Shown here one piece after another: positions 12,490-24,426 of a DNA stretch of 64,000 nt; within the stretch, counting starts at the first letter, position 1; every line of letters begins with the position of its first letter. The stretch is from assembly GCA_006384855.1 (NCBI GenBank), contig VCJN01002039.1, forward strand, positions 186,001-250,000, written 5' to 3'. The notes under the pieces were generated by a model. It was given only the letters and a program-made list of their open reading frames with translations, had not been told where the DNA came from and did no database searches. A program made the position numbers and the translations under genes. Source of the DNA: Tetraselmis striata (lineage: Eukaryota > Chlorophyta > Chlorodendrophyceae > Chlorodendrales > Chlorodendraceae).

Positions 12490-13735
12490 AGAAGCATGGG
12501 CACGATGTGCGGGGTACATTGGCGGGGCGCAGGGTACAATGGCGGCCCGTTGGCGCCGACCAGCTGCGTGCGCAGGTCGCGGAGGCGACCGGCGGGGCAC
12601 GGGCTGCAGGGACTGCGGCCTGACGGCGCCGACCAGCCGCGTGCTTGGGCCGCGGAGGCGACCATGGCATAGGGTGCAGTGGCGGCCTCATGGCGCCGAT
12701 CAACTGCGTGCGCGCGGGCTGCATAAGCGACCAAGGTGAAGAGTACAGTGGCGGCCCGTTGGCGCCGACCAGCTGCGTGCGCATGTCATGGAGGCGACCG
12801 GGGCACATGGTGCAAGGACAGCCTGACGGCGCCGAGCAGTTGCGTGCTTGAGCTGCGGAGGCGACCAGGGCACATGGTGCAGTGACGGCCCGTTGGCGCC
12901 GACTAGCTGCTTTCGCGGGCTGCAGAAGTGGCCGAGGCGCATGGTGTAGTGGCGGCCCGTTGGCGCCGACCAGCTGCGTGCCCAAGTCGCGGAAGCTACC
13001 ATGGCACAGGGTGCAGTAGTGACGGCCCGTTGGCGCCGACCAACTACGTGCCCGAGGCTGCGATAGCAACCGAGGCGCAGCGTGCAGCGGCGGCCCGTGG
13101 GCGCCGACCAGTTGAGTACCCGGCCCGCAAAGGCGACCGGGAGACATGATGCAGTGGCTGCCCGTTGGCGCCGACCGGCTGCGTGCGCATGCGCCGCGGA
13201 AGCGACCGGGGCACATGGTGCAGTGACGTCCCATTGGCGCCGACCAACTGCGTACCCGGGCCGCGGAGGCGACCGGGATAGATGATGCAGTGGCGGACCG
13301 TTGGCGCCGACCGGCTGCGTGCGTAGGCCGCGGAGGCGGCTGGGGTACGCAAGGGTGGCCTGACGGCGCCGACCAGTTGCGTGATCGGGCCGCGGAAGAG
13401 GCCGCGCCATATTGTGCAGTGACGGCCAGTTGGTGCTGAGCGACATGTTGCGCGCGCATGCCGCCGAAGCGGCCGGGGCACAAGGTGCAGTGGCGGCCTG
13501 ATGGCGCCGACCAATCGCGTGTCCGGAGCTGCGAAGGCCATGGAATCACGACGTGCAGCAGCTGCGGCCTGTTGGCGCCGGCCAACCACGGCTTAGGCCG
13601 CGGAGGCAACCGGGAGGCACATGGCGCAGGGGCGGCCTGATGGCGCCGACCAGCGCAGGTGCCCGGAGGCGGAATATAGTGGTGGCCGGTTCGCGCCGAC
13701 AAGCTCTGCTTCTTGGGCTGCGAGCGATGGGCAAC
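12490..13735. repeat. Minisatellite, about 18 copies of a ~67-bp unit
   Basis: Units share a core close to cccgttggcgccgaccagct, then cgtgc, a cgcggaggcgacc segment and a ggcacatggtgcagtg joint. Spacing is 59-71 bp, most often 66-68. Divergence among units is considerable, so the array is not freshly amplified. Because 67 is not a multiple of three, each reading frame passes through the unit in rotating phase. Even so all three minus frames stay open for hundreds of codons (up to 435), repeating themes such as SWSAPTGRHC, QLVGANGPPLHH and AGRRQRAA. This reflects GC-rich, stop-poor units more than proven coding. Confidence 0.9.
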
Positions 13736-14084
13736 CCGATTGTGGCGCAGAGTAGCGCGTTGAAGCCGCATGTCCTACAAGTAAGCTCAGGAATCGTTCC
13801 TGCCCGGAAATGGCGGTCTTCTGCACCGGCGAGCCGAAGGCAGGCGGCAGGGGGGGGGTCTTGTGTCGCGAGGCCTGAAGAGCGCCCCCCCCCCCCCCCC
13901 CCCCCCGAATCAGTCGAACGGCTGTCCGTGTAGGACATCCACTTGTTGTCGGCGCAAAGAGCCGGCGCACGGTGCCCTCTGGACGAGCGTCGACCGCCTC
14001 CCGGCCAGCGAGACATGTCCTCGAGCTGGCGCGGGACATCACTTCTAAAGTAGCTTGTAAAACCTTGCATGTCACGAAGCCACG

Positions 14085-15395
14085 AGCTTTGTCGCGGTAC
14101 GACGACCCCATGGTGGGTGCGCTACAACAAAGGACGAAGACGGGGACAGACAAGCCCTGGTGCTTTAAATAAAGTAATAATTACATGAGCTAGCAACAGA
14201 AGGCGATATCGGAAATCACCAAAAATAAAAGGCAATCAGAAAGGTCCTCTACAACGACTGCGGGGTGGAAGCAGTAACATGAGAAGACGCAGAGTGGGCA
14301 CGAGCACACGCATCATACTTGGCCATCTGCACACCGGCAGAGAGAATGCCGCCCAAGGTACCATGCACGCAAGCCGAGACCCGCTGCAACAGCCCCCGCC
14401 GTGTGCGCGACAGGTGACGGCGGAACTCAGCAGGTTGGCTGGCGACAAAGTTTCGAAGTGCCTGAACGGATTGGCCACGAAGAAAGCAAGGTCGGGGCGG
14501 AAGGACCGCCAGGGAAGTTGCGCACAGCCAACAACACCGCGAAGATGTAGACCACTGTCAAAGCGGACTTCCCGAGACGGCCGCGGTCCTCAACCACAAA
14601 AGGGCATGTAGTACCGGTGAACACCCTGCACTGGGGCGGAAGACGCCCGGTCCGCTGCCAACTTAGCATGCTCCGCCTCGGTCGCCGCGATTCCCGGGAT
14701 GCACCAGCGGGGGTCGTTGCTCCAAGTGGGGGTCGTGGAGGACACGCTCGCGAAGTCGATCATGTAATCGCACGCCCCCCCCCCCCCCCCCCACCCCGCC
14801 AGCGTCAGGTCCGACGGCCGCGAGCGGTCCGCTGTGCGCAGCCCACTCGTCTCAAGGGTCAAGTCGCCGGCTCCCGAGCGGTCCCGGTCAAGCACCGCCC
14901 CCGCATCAATTGCCACAGATGCCCACAGATTCTTCAAAGCGGTATGCATGCGGTGCTTGTAGTTCGCTACGGGGCATATGGGTAGATGATCCACGATGAA
15001 ATCCGTAGCGCTCCGGTTCGAGCCATCCGTAGAGCGAAGCCATAAGGGATCAATACCACACGTTGGGCCAGGGCAAGTGACAAGCACGGAACCTCCGCGC
15101 GGGCAAAGGCCAAGTACCCGCGCAGCGGCGGCCGAATAAGCACCATGGGGAATCTTGCGGGCGGACTCGTGATTAAATAAAGCACACGACGAAGTAGCAT
15201 GAGGGAGCAGCGCTACTCGGGATGGCTGCGTCGGGAACCGCACGCGGAGGTGCCGCCGTACGGGAGTACGGTGTGGATGCAGCTCCTCGAGGCGCTGCGG
15301 GGTCGATGCAGACCCTCGGGCGGTACGGCATACTAACACCGGACACAGCACCACATTCGTGCCGTACTGCGCCTGCTAAATAGACGACGAGAGCA
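14085..15395 (+). repeat. Direct repeat B, interrupted by a LINE
   Basis: The left part (14085-14171) and right part (15173-15395) together match direct repeat A. They are separated by about 1 kb at a point where A reads tgcttttaagcacacg. The interruption is the truncated LINE at 14172-15172. Confidence 0.8.
14172..15172 (-). mobile_element. 5'-truncated LINE (non-LTR retrotransposon)
   Basis: The insert is flanked by a duplicated TTAAATAAAG (at 14165 and 15173), a typical LINE target-site duplication. Its 3' end on the minus strand has a short taattatta tail beside the left duplication. The minus strand carries fragments resembling the C-terminus of LINE ORF2, including a DYMIDFASVS box and a VPF/CPFVVEDRGRLGKSAL-like box, spread over more than one frame. 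Two further copies of its 3' end are in the window (37385-37668, diverged, and 42577-42838). Lengths differ because 5' truncation differs, as expected for LINEs. Confidence 0.75.
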
Positions 15396-15916
15396 CTGCT
15401 AGTATTAAACATTACATTGTCTTTCCTTATCCATATAGATTTTGATCAAGACACTCGTCACGTGCGGCAGCCAGGTATCGGTACCCTGTACCTGTAGCGA
15501 CCCTCTCGGGGCGGTGCTCATTCTCGCGTGGGCTTCAGGCAGCTTTACTGAAGTTGCCCGTGACGTTGTACTACGCGGTAGGCTCTTGTTGCTTACGCTT
15601 TTGTAATTCAAACCTGTAGCGACCCTAGCAGTGATGCCGCCTGCCGACATGCCAGCAGTTGCTGGGTGGTGGTGAGCTCAGGATGCTCGCGGGAGAGGCG
15701 AGGATGGAGTGTTTTCGTCGGCCATCGCCCTAGCGGGACAAGTATCTTTGTGCCAGCCAACAGGGCGACGAGCGCAGGAGTGGTTGTGCTACGTCACCTC
15801 CTACGCGCTGACCAAACAGGCCTCGCTCGACCCTGGCGTTTCCGTGAAGCGGAGGCTCGGCGGGTTTCATACAACCGTAGGTTTGGTGGGCTCCGCCTGG
15901 CAGCTGTCTAGCTGCG

Positions 15917-18900
15917 ATGGCGCCGGGGGAGGTGGGCGCTCCCGAGCAGCAGCAGCGGGAGGGCGTTGGCAGCCCGCTGGTGGCGAGGCACGCCTCCGAC
16001 ATCGGCCCCGCTGGCGCGGGCGGACGGCCCCCGGCGGTGCGGGCGGAGACGAACAACTGGGGCGAGTGGTCCCGGGTGAACAGGTCGATAAACAAAAAAC
16101 TGCAGAGCGGCGCCAAGAGCGTTGCCAAAGCCATCACGCGCGACGCGCGGAGCGCCCTGCTGTGCGTAGCGCCGGGGCCTGACAGCCCGCCGGTGTCGCC
16201 CAAGCCAGGCCTGGAGCAGCATGTAGCCCTGTCGTCCAATAGCGCCAGCGAGCCGGCTATCGCGCCGCACCTGTCGGCCGCGGCGTCCCGTCGTTCGGGC
16301 ACCAGCGACGAAGCGTCGCCCAGCTTCACCACCGCCACCACTTCCGCTGCCATACCCCTCTCACAGTGCGTGACACGGGATAATGAGGTGCAGGGCGCGA
16401 CGCCAGAGGACGCCAATGGCTGCTGGACGGAAAAGGTAGCCTCCTTGGCATTCCCTCCGCTCCTGCAAGCCGCGTCTTCCTGGGCCTTGAGCTGACTTCC
16501 ACCCAAGACCTGTGCCGGCTGGGCTCGCGGACCATCACACGGGCTCGCTGGAAGATCAGCTCACCCTTGTTGGATATGTTCTCCTGATGGCAAAATGCCC
16601 TGTGCCGTGCAGGAGGTGGTGGAGCTGGCGCATGCCATGAGCATCCAGTTGGACATCCGCGACAGGTGGGGCTGCGGGGCCGAGGGGGAGGGGGGCTCCT
16701 GGCTGGCAAGTTACGAGTAGCAATCCGCCCACCCGAAAATCTCGCAGAAGTACGCTCACTGTGCGCCGTTGCTGTGCAGAACCTATTTGCTGTCAACATA
16801 CCGAAACTGCTTCATCGGCGAGGAGGCGGTGAGTGAGGAGGAGCTGCCCCCAGCGTGTTGGACGAGTGTGTGTTTGGGGAAGGGGCGGGGGGGGGGGGCT
16901 GTTTGCAACGCCGCTCTCTGCATGCGACATTATTGGGGGTGAGCCGCGCATTGCGTTTCGTCTGCTGGTGGCTAGGTGAAGTGGCTGATTGCGGCAAAGC
17001 ACGCCAAGGATGAGAAGCAGGCGCTGGTGCTCGGAAACCGGATCCTGGACCTGGGCCTCATTGAGCACGTCACCAGGGATCACGCCTTCAAGAACGATCA
17101 CCTGTTTTATCACTTCACTCCGCACTGCTTTGCTCGATCGGCGGCTGTGAGGTGATCCTCCCTTTCCTAGTGGGAAAGGCAAGGGGAGGGGAGGGGGCCG
17201 GCTTGTAGCTGTGCCACTGCCCTCAATCTTGTGGTCATGTCGACAGCGCAGCTTCGCCGCACCATGCGCCCTGAGCTGTGTATGTCCCTTCATCACCGGA
17301 CTCAGCGCTGGCAAAGACGAGATCGTCGCAGCCTCGCTGTCCCAGGCTGTGGAGATCACGCAGCTGCGGCGGGCCCTAGCGGACATCTCGTCGGAGCTGG
17401 ATATGCAGAAGTGCACCATCGCGGCGGTCCTGGAGGCGGCGGACCAGAATCGCAGGTGCGCAGCGCCCAGCAGTGACGCCCACTCGCCGTTCCGCTGCTA
17501 CACATGCTACCCTGCAGCATCTTAACTGCTCTCTCCTTCTGGTAGGGTCACCGATGTCATCCAGAGCCGGCTGTGGTACATGGATATGTACCTCGCCCTG
17601 CTTGGCACACTGCTGGTTATGGTCTGCCTCTCCATGGGCGGGCTCTGGGGCATGCTGGGGACGGCGGTTGCGGCATGGGTGGGGGGCGTCGCGCTTCGGG
17701 ACATGCGCACGGTACAGCCGAGGCTACGGAGGATCCAGGTGATGCACAGTGCGGAGGCTTCTCAGCCTCGTGCTGGTGCGGCGAATGGGCACGGCACGGA
17801 CAACTCGGATGTCTGGGAGATGTGAGTCCATCTAGCCCCTGAGCTCCACCCATGTCCCTCCAGCATTACGTACTCACCTTTCCTTGCGGCCCTCACCTGG
17901 CCCACCGGACTCTACAATTCTCACCAGAGGCACTGTGCATCCGCAGATCTCCGCAGCAGAAGCAGCCCTCGCCAATGAAGACGACGCTCAACATGCGCCC
18001 GTTACGCGCCTCACCCGCTGCTGCTGTGGATGCTGCCGACGACGCCACCGTGCCTACCCCCGAGGAGTTCCAGGTCTGTCACCCAGTGACTTGCACGCCG
18101 ACATGCTAGTCACTATACCAAAATCTGCAGCAGCGACTTGGTACGTAAATTTTGGTATAACGGCTTGAAAGCAATACCCTAGAATATCCTGCTCTTATTT
18201 TGCAAAGGGTACCCACTCTCCAGTCTCAGACTTGTTGTCCGGCAACGGTCCAACCGTGTTAAGTGTCCGGTCCAGGGGTTATGTAGATGGAGGGATTATG
18301 AACGGAAATACGATTATTAATTAGTAATTCACCGACCCAACGGTATTGTTATTTGGTCTATAGCAATGCCGGGTTCCCTCCCTTCTCCATCATGAGCTTA
18401 AGATAGGCACAGGGCCAGCATTGGGAATGCCATCCAGTCATGGCGCAGCGACCCCTGACCCTCCTGGCCGTTGCCCCTGCTTGCCCCATCCTCCCTCAGG
18501 CTTGCCCAGATCATCCGCTGTTGCTGCGCCTCAAGCCAGAACTAGTCTACCAGCACCTCACTGACGGCGGGAATCCGCGCTGCGTCCCCATAAACCGCAC
18601 GGGCCACTTTGAATTTGAGACCCGTCTGTTTAAGGGTCGCGCAATGCTGTGGGTGACCGGGCTGCAGACAAGCCCACCGGGCCTGTTCAAGGTGCGGGGC
18701 ATGGACATGACCTACCGCCATGGACACTGTACCGATACCAATCGCACAGGCGCTAGACATGTAACCCGGTAGCTTGACCTATCGGCGACGCAAGAACCGA
18801 TTGTAATTGCCGCTGGCGAGTTGATGGCTATCCCTCCCCCCCCCCCCCCCCCTTCCCAGGGACGGCAGCGGAAGACAAGCCTGGTAGTGCAGGGCTTCTT

Positions 18901-19879
18901 CAAGGAGGCGCTGCCATTCGACGACGTGTTCACTGGGCAGGAGTTTGAGCGCCCCATCCGCGACCTGCCGGCAAGCTGGTTGGTCAATGTGCTCCTGCGC
19001 ATTGCGCGTAAGCTGAGCCCCTCATCCATATTCGGCCTGCTGAACCGGCCCCACATCCTGACGCCAGTGGTTGCTGGGGCGCAGTGTATAAATATCTGCA
19101 AGGTGAGTGCCTGTTTTACGTGCATATCTGCATCCTGCGGCCAATGTCTGTTGCGGGGGCGCAGGCGGGGTGTGTGTGTGTGTGTATTGGGGGGGGGGGG
19201 GGGGGGGTGTTAATCGCTGCCCATCTCACCGCAATGTTGTGGTGGCTGCAAAGGCATCTAGCAGCGAGACGCCGGACTTGAATGCGCCGCCACGGGAGGA
19301 CATGCTTGCGACGCTACCGAGCCTGAAGGAACGGCACACCGGGGAGCCGCTGCCTTCACCCCAGCGGAAAAAGTGGTTCACCAGCGCGAAGTAATATCCC
19401 CATGCCCAATGCCTCTTTCATCCCGCTTGCGGTTTTCCTCAGTGTCATCTTGGCCGTTCCTCATCTATGCGCCGTTGGGGCATGCCCATATGTTGGAGGA
19501 GAGGATTTCCACCTCCCTTATCGATGTCTACAACTTGGGCGACCTGGCTGCGCTTTCGGATTTCTTGTTGCAGGAACAGGGCAGGATTGCGATTTGACAC
19601 AGAGCACCTGTATACATTTCATTTCTGGCAGCACCTACTCGACCTGTCCGCGTATGAGCTCGACATGGGTGTTGCCCAGTTTGACATTTCGAGAAACCTC
19701 AACCGCCAGCCCCTGCAGCTCATGGTGAAACAGCAGTCAACAGGTGACCCCCCCCCCCCCCCCCCCCACCACCACCACACCACACATACATTTCAGCGCA
19801 ACATAATACCAGCCCGAGTTTTGTGCGCGCCATCCGGGGACCTGGCGCGGTGGATTATGCCTGTCCATTTACTGACTAG
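15917..19879 (+). CDS. DEP domain - transmembrane - DUF1769 protein, 12 exons
   Basis: Exons: 15917-16435, 16613-16665, 16780-16828, 16976-17151, 17252-17455, 17546-17821, 17947-18073, 18500-18691, 18860-19102, 19254-19390, 19574-19743, 19797-19879. All junctions are GT..AG, phases agree, and the sum is 2229 nt (742 residues). Residues about 180-260 form a DEP domain (DRTYLLSTYRNCFIGEEAV, then VKWLIAAKH, LIEHVTRDHAF, LFYHF). DEP domains dock signalling proteins to membranes and receptors. Residues 300-330 are a short helix or coil, and 349-385 are one or two membrane helices (YLALLGTLLVMVCL). From about 470 to the end lies DUF1769 (HFEFETRLFKGR, GQEFERPIRDLPASWL, TEHLYTFHFWQHLLDL), of unknown function. 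Introns 3, 8, 9 and 11 hold long G or C runs. Two adjacent genes are unlikely because exon phases carry through 17821/17947 and 18073/18500. Confidence 0.88.
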
Positions 19880-21640
19880 AGACATGTGCTATGCATCACT
19901 GTTACGGTTGTGTAGGAGAGTATTTGTGGAATTTCGAAGTTTGGCACGAGAACTTGCTGAGGCAAGATGATTAAGTTGATTTCACCATGAATGCGTATCC
20001 GTATCTGATCCAGAGAGATACAGCGAGCTATGTCCTGCTCTGAATGGCTGTTGGTAGGTCACAGTGTCGCATGCCTGATGCCAATCTTTTTTTCCAGTCC
20101 CCGGGCCCTCCCACCCCTGTCCTTGTAGGGATGTGACGGTTCAGGTCGCTTTCGGAAGTGTCCCCGGATCCAATTCGGGGATCTACCTGTGTAAAACAGT
20201 AAGTGTGATTTATCGGGAAGCAGAAGCCGCTTCTGCGCGGCCAAGCTATCGGGCTCCATGTCTGCTTGCCTTGACATACTACTCGAGGCTCCCATGCCTG
20301 CTTGGACCTACCACTCTGCCTCTGGCATGTATACAGAATGCCTGCCACTCAAATCTGTGATGAGTACTAGAAGCGACTTACTGCAACAGCCAGGGATGTA
20401 GCAACTGTACTCTTCTAGCAGCTATTGCATTGTCAGCGAAAGACAGCATCACCAAAACAGCACGTCAAATAGGCATAAATGCACAAAACACCATATTACT
20501 TTCCAGCGATTGGTCCACAAAGTGACATCACCCAACCTCCTCAGCGCTTTCCACGAGAAGTGCTCCATGGCATTAGTTTCATTGCATAGCACTTATGGTG
20601 TGACAAGCTACATGTGGCACGACGCACGGAGTGTGAATATATTCGTCAACAGCAACGCATTTGAATTTGAAATTGATACTTTCTTGCAACTTTGAACCCG
20701 CTTTGTCTTTGGTGCTAACATGCTAGCTCTCTTACGGCCCGGTGGCAAAAACCCGCATAGGGTCCACTCATTAAATAGTGCCTAGCGTGCAGCCCTCTGA
20801 AGGCCAGGTCCCTCAGCTAGCGGGCATATCCCGTCTCCTTTGTATTTTCGCTTTTGAGCTTTGGTAAATCCCCCTTCCCGTTCCTACCCTAACCTTATTC
20901 CCCTATGGCCATGCATTCTTTGTGCTGCAAGAGCCTCGTACAAACCCAACCAGTCTCCCCTTCACGATAGTTGCCGCCAACTATCCCGGCGGTTACAGCT
21001 GGAGCGCCCCTTGGACGCCCTCTTCCCTTCCGCTCCTTCCCTGCCAGCAGAGCTGCAGCGCTCCGGCTAAATCAGCCGAGGAGACCAGCCGGCAATGCTG
21101 CGGATGTTGGCCGCGGGTGCGGTCCGGGGCGTTGCGGTGCTGTTTTTTGGAGTTTATGCAGGTTGCCTTGGAGACAAGCATCTGCTGAGGGTGGCTTAGA
21201 ATCTGTTACATTTCTCAGGGCTCAATAGAGCCGTTAGGACTATCAGCAACTACACCTGCTCGCTATGGGCTCAGCTGGGGCTGCTAGCTTGTGCACCTTG
21301 GCACTGCTGTATTCTAGGTTGTAAAGCCTGTTTGGCCGCCACTCTCGTGGCTCCTGTCTCTGAACTATTGGTTAGGGTGGTGCCCAGAGTTGCATGACCA
21401 TCTGAAGTCATTCTAGAGTTTGCATGTTCGCCACATGCCTGTTGATGCTCCCTAGGAGCTGAGCTCATGTAGGAGCTCTCTGCTCCTTAATACATTACGC
21501 CATGTATGTATTATGTCTAAGTACTAGTGCCAAATATCGGCACAACAAATCCACCTCCCAGTGGGCAGTGCGGTCTGCCTAACACCGCAGCTGGCGGATT
21601 TCATGTCGGCACGTATGCGTTCCCAGCCTAGATTGGACCA
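19880..21640. other. Intergenic stretch, no gene recognised
   Basis: Downstream of the DEP-DUF1769 stop. Open frames are short and resemble nothing known. Composition is less GC-rich than in the genes. No RNA gene or repeat end was recognised. Confidence 0.5.
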
Positions 21641-22623
21641 AACATGCCAAGGCATGGCGCGCAGATACGCCGACCTTCAAGAGGAACTTCGAGTCTTAAC
21701 GTACAACCTCATCAGTGTCTCCACTTAGCGCCGGAAGCGCCGGCCGGGGGGCGCAAGCGGCAACAACAACGGCTAAGCACGCAAACGAGCCCGAATGCAA
21801 GGATGGCATTTAGAAGGGGGTCAGGAGGTCAAAGTCCCGGTGGAGAATGAAGACACTACCCGTCGCAAGTTTGACGCCCGTCCCGGGAATCTTGTCGTCA
21901 TGGACAACATCACCGACAACCCCGACCCTTACTGCGAGAAGGTAGGGTCTTCTCGGCGATTGGGATAACAAGTACCGCCTTGTGGCCTACGCGAGGTACC
22001 GATATGACGTCCAGGATGTGGACAGCTTGCCCGAGGACCACACCGAAGTTGACGAGTTAGACATCACCATGTGTGAGCCTTGGTTATCGACGCCGCAGGG
22101 GAAGCCCGGCATCCCGCTCACCTTTGCCATCGCGGTGGCCCAACAGAGTCGCAACTCGGAACCATACTCGTCGTCTTGGGAGGCCGTAAAGAAGATGAAA
22201 TGGTTGCCTATCACCAATGTAATGCCTCTGTCGCTCTTCAACTCGTGTTTCTCCAACGTCCGCCGGACTGCCCGCCACTGCTAGTACAACTTCCGTGGCA
22301 CCAAGCTAACTGTCGTGACAAGCATGAAGGGCGTCTCGGAGATCAAGGACTCCCGACACAATAACCTTGGTGTAGTGCGCCGACCCTTATTCGCAAAGCT
22401 TCGCTACACCATACCATTGCGTGAAGAGGTGAACATGGAGTGCGGTGCTTCGTTGCCCCTCGACGGCATCATGCACATGGAGATCACTTACGAGCTTGCA
22501 AGACTCCGTGCCGCGCTCGTCAACGCCCACATAATCGATGTCGATAAACAACATAGGTGGTTCAACGACCACCGCTTCAACGCAGACGAGAAAAAGTGCG
22601 TTTTGGACATGTTGACAATATAG
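21640..22623 (+). other. Unrecognised coding remnant, probably from a repeat
   Basis: Two adjacent open blocks (about 21982-22284 and 22315-22623) have protein-like, mixed-composition sequence, for example YRLVAYARYRYDVQDVDS and ECGASLPLDGIMHMEITYEL. The second block ends in a stop with an AT-rich stretch after it. The composition differs from shadow frames, so these were probably coding. I do not recognise the family. Their position next to a LINE fragment suggests a mobile-element origin, but this is inference. Confidence 0.35.
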
Positions 22624-22949
22624 TGATAGTGGTGATGACCATATACGTAGGGGCTGTGGGGTAGAGGAGGCGGCCAATATGCGATTGTTGGCTACTCATC
22701 GTGCCGTTTAGACAAAGCGATTTGGGCACTGTAACTATTATTGGACACTTCAAGTATTTATCCTTGCACGCCTGTCCCACAATCATGCATACGCCGTAGA
22801 AAACAATAAAATGACGGGATGGCGCGTGTCCAATAAACAACGGGCATTCCTTGCATCCGTGCAGCGCAAGCCCAATTTTGCACGTTTTGAGCGGGAAAAC
22901 AAGCGCACAATGGGATTATTGAGCGCAATTCTCACTCCAAGACACGCGT

Positions 22950-23960
22950 TCTTACAATTTCACGCAATAAAATTGCCCAACGGACAAGCTACTTTCACAA
23001 GTAAGCAACCTAACATTGTTTCGAACACCTGTCTGTTATTATCGATACATTCGATGGGCACAACATCTAGGTTGTGATGTACCAAGCTGCACCGACACAT
23101 CATCGGCAAGGCAACGACTACGGGTGCCAGGCCAGGTATACGCGGACGACGTTGTTGGTCTCAGATGCTCGTTCGATAAACTGCATGCCATGTTCGCACA
23201 CTTTTCCCAATGGGGTTCGGGGTACTTATTAATAAGTGTGGGGTAGTGATGGCATTATACCGATATTCCGACGAGACCGCGATACGCGAACAGCAAGCCG
23301 CTTAATGGCAGCTTGGGGGCGGGGCGGGGAGGGGGGGGGGGGGGACGGGTGCCGGTTGTACATGAATATGGGTATTTAGGTACGGTCATTAACTCTGATT
23401 TAGGCATGCGGCATATAGTAGACGACCGCCGGGTTAAGAAGGGTAAGCGCGCCATTGATGAGGCGCTCGATCCAGTATTAGTCGGTGCACGGGGCATAAT
23501 TCCTATCTCTGTGCGTGTGTCTGTCGATAAAACATGTCTTATACCGGTTCTAACTTACGGGTGTAAAGTATGATGGGAAATGGATAGAATTAGCGGCGCA
23601 AGTAAATCACAAAACGTACTCAATAAGTGCTTGCGGTTCCTTATTGGGGTGGGTAAAACTCGTCCTCTGGGGTAGCCACGCACTGCACCGAACGATGATG
23701 CGGGAATTGTATATTGCGCCCATAGAGGCCACGGCCGCTGCGGCACGGGCTCGGGTGTTCCTTAAAGCATCCGACTTGAATGCATATATAACCCATTTAG
23801 TACATCAGCCAAGTCGGGCGCGTACTAATACGTGGACGTCGGGGACTATGCGGTGTTTAGATCGACTAGCTAGGGCAAACGTAGGGCTAGCTGACGAGGT
23901 GGCGTACCTTCCACTTGAGTGGAGGTCACAATACCCGCGGGCGAGGCCGCTAAGCTAGTG
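22950..23960 (+). mobile_element. LINE reverse-transcriptase fragment, degenerate
   Basis: Near 23140 the translation reads VYADDVVGL, the catalytic YxDD box of reverse transcriptase, followed by a LINE-style segment (FDKLHAMFAHFSQWG). Downstream, 23350-23575 gives YGYLGTVINSDLGMRH and LIPVLTYGCKV, typical of the thumb region of LINE RTs. A further block at 23644-23900 continues in another frame. A poly-G run at 23331-23344 sits inside. Several stops and frame changes show the copy is dead; the endonuclease end was not found. Confidence 0.75.
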
Positions 23961-24426
23961 AATGCGTCGGTGTGGGCGCGTTGCGAATCGTTGACAGCGT
24001 TAGCACGCACTAACACATGGGATGTACGGGTATATGCCCACGCATCTTGTGCCTCAAAACCCGTTGCCACATTACGATACGCACGGGTGTCCCCGCGGGA
24101 TTTGTGACCGAGCTGCACATTACGATACAATAAAGCACCCGCGTATGTCCCACTGCCCGTCGATTGGCCCGCATTCATGCCATGCTTGAGCGGTTTCTAG
24201 AACACTGACCAACACATGGCGGGAGTGAATTTGAGACCAAAAAAACATATGTTGTTGGAGTGTCTGCGGTGGGAGGTATTGTCTATTTATTATAGCATCG
24301 CGCCCCGGGGCGCGAAGCTATAACATATTTTAGGAATGCTGATTGACCATGTAAACAATCACTTGAGCACCAACCGAGCATATGAGATCTTCATTGTGAC
24401 CTAAATGATGCAGGGTGTGAGTATGG

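Noticed and set aside
12490-13735. CRISPR array
   Set aside because: Units diverge throughout, with no constant repeat/unique spacer alternation, and the DNA is eukaryotic.
12464-13771. 435-codon minus frame over the minisatellite as a repeat protein
   Set aside because: The period is not a multiple of three, other frames are open too, and no start, splice or family support exists.
15917-18073. Separate DEP gene ending before a DUF1769 gene
   Set aside because: Splice phases continue through exons 6-8 and the total length is a whole number of codons.
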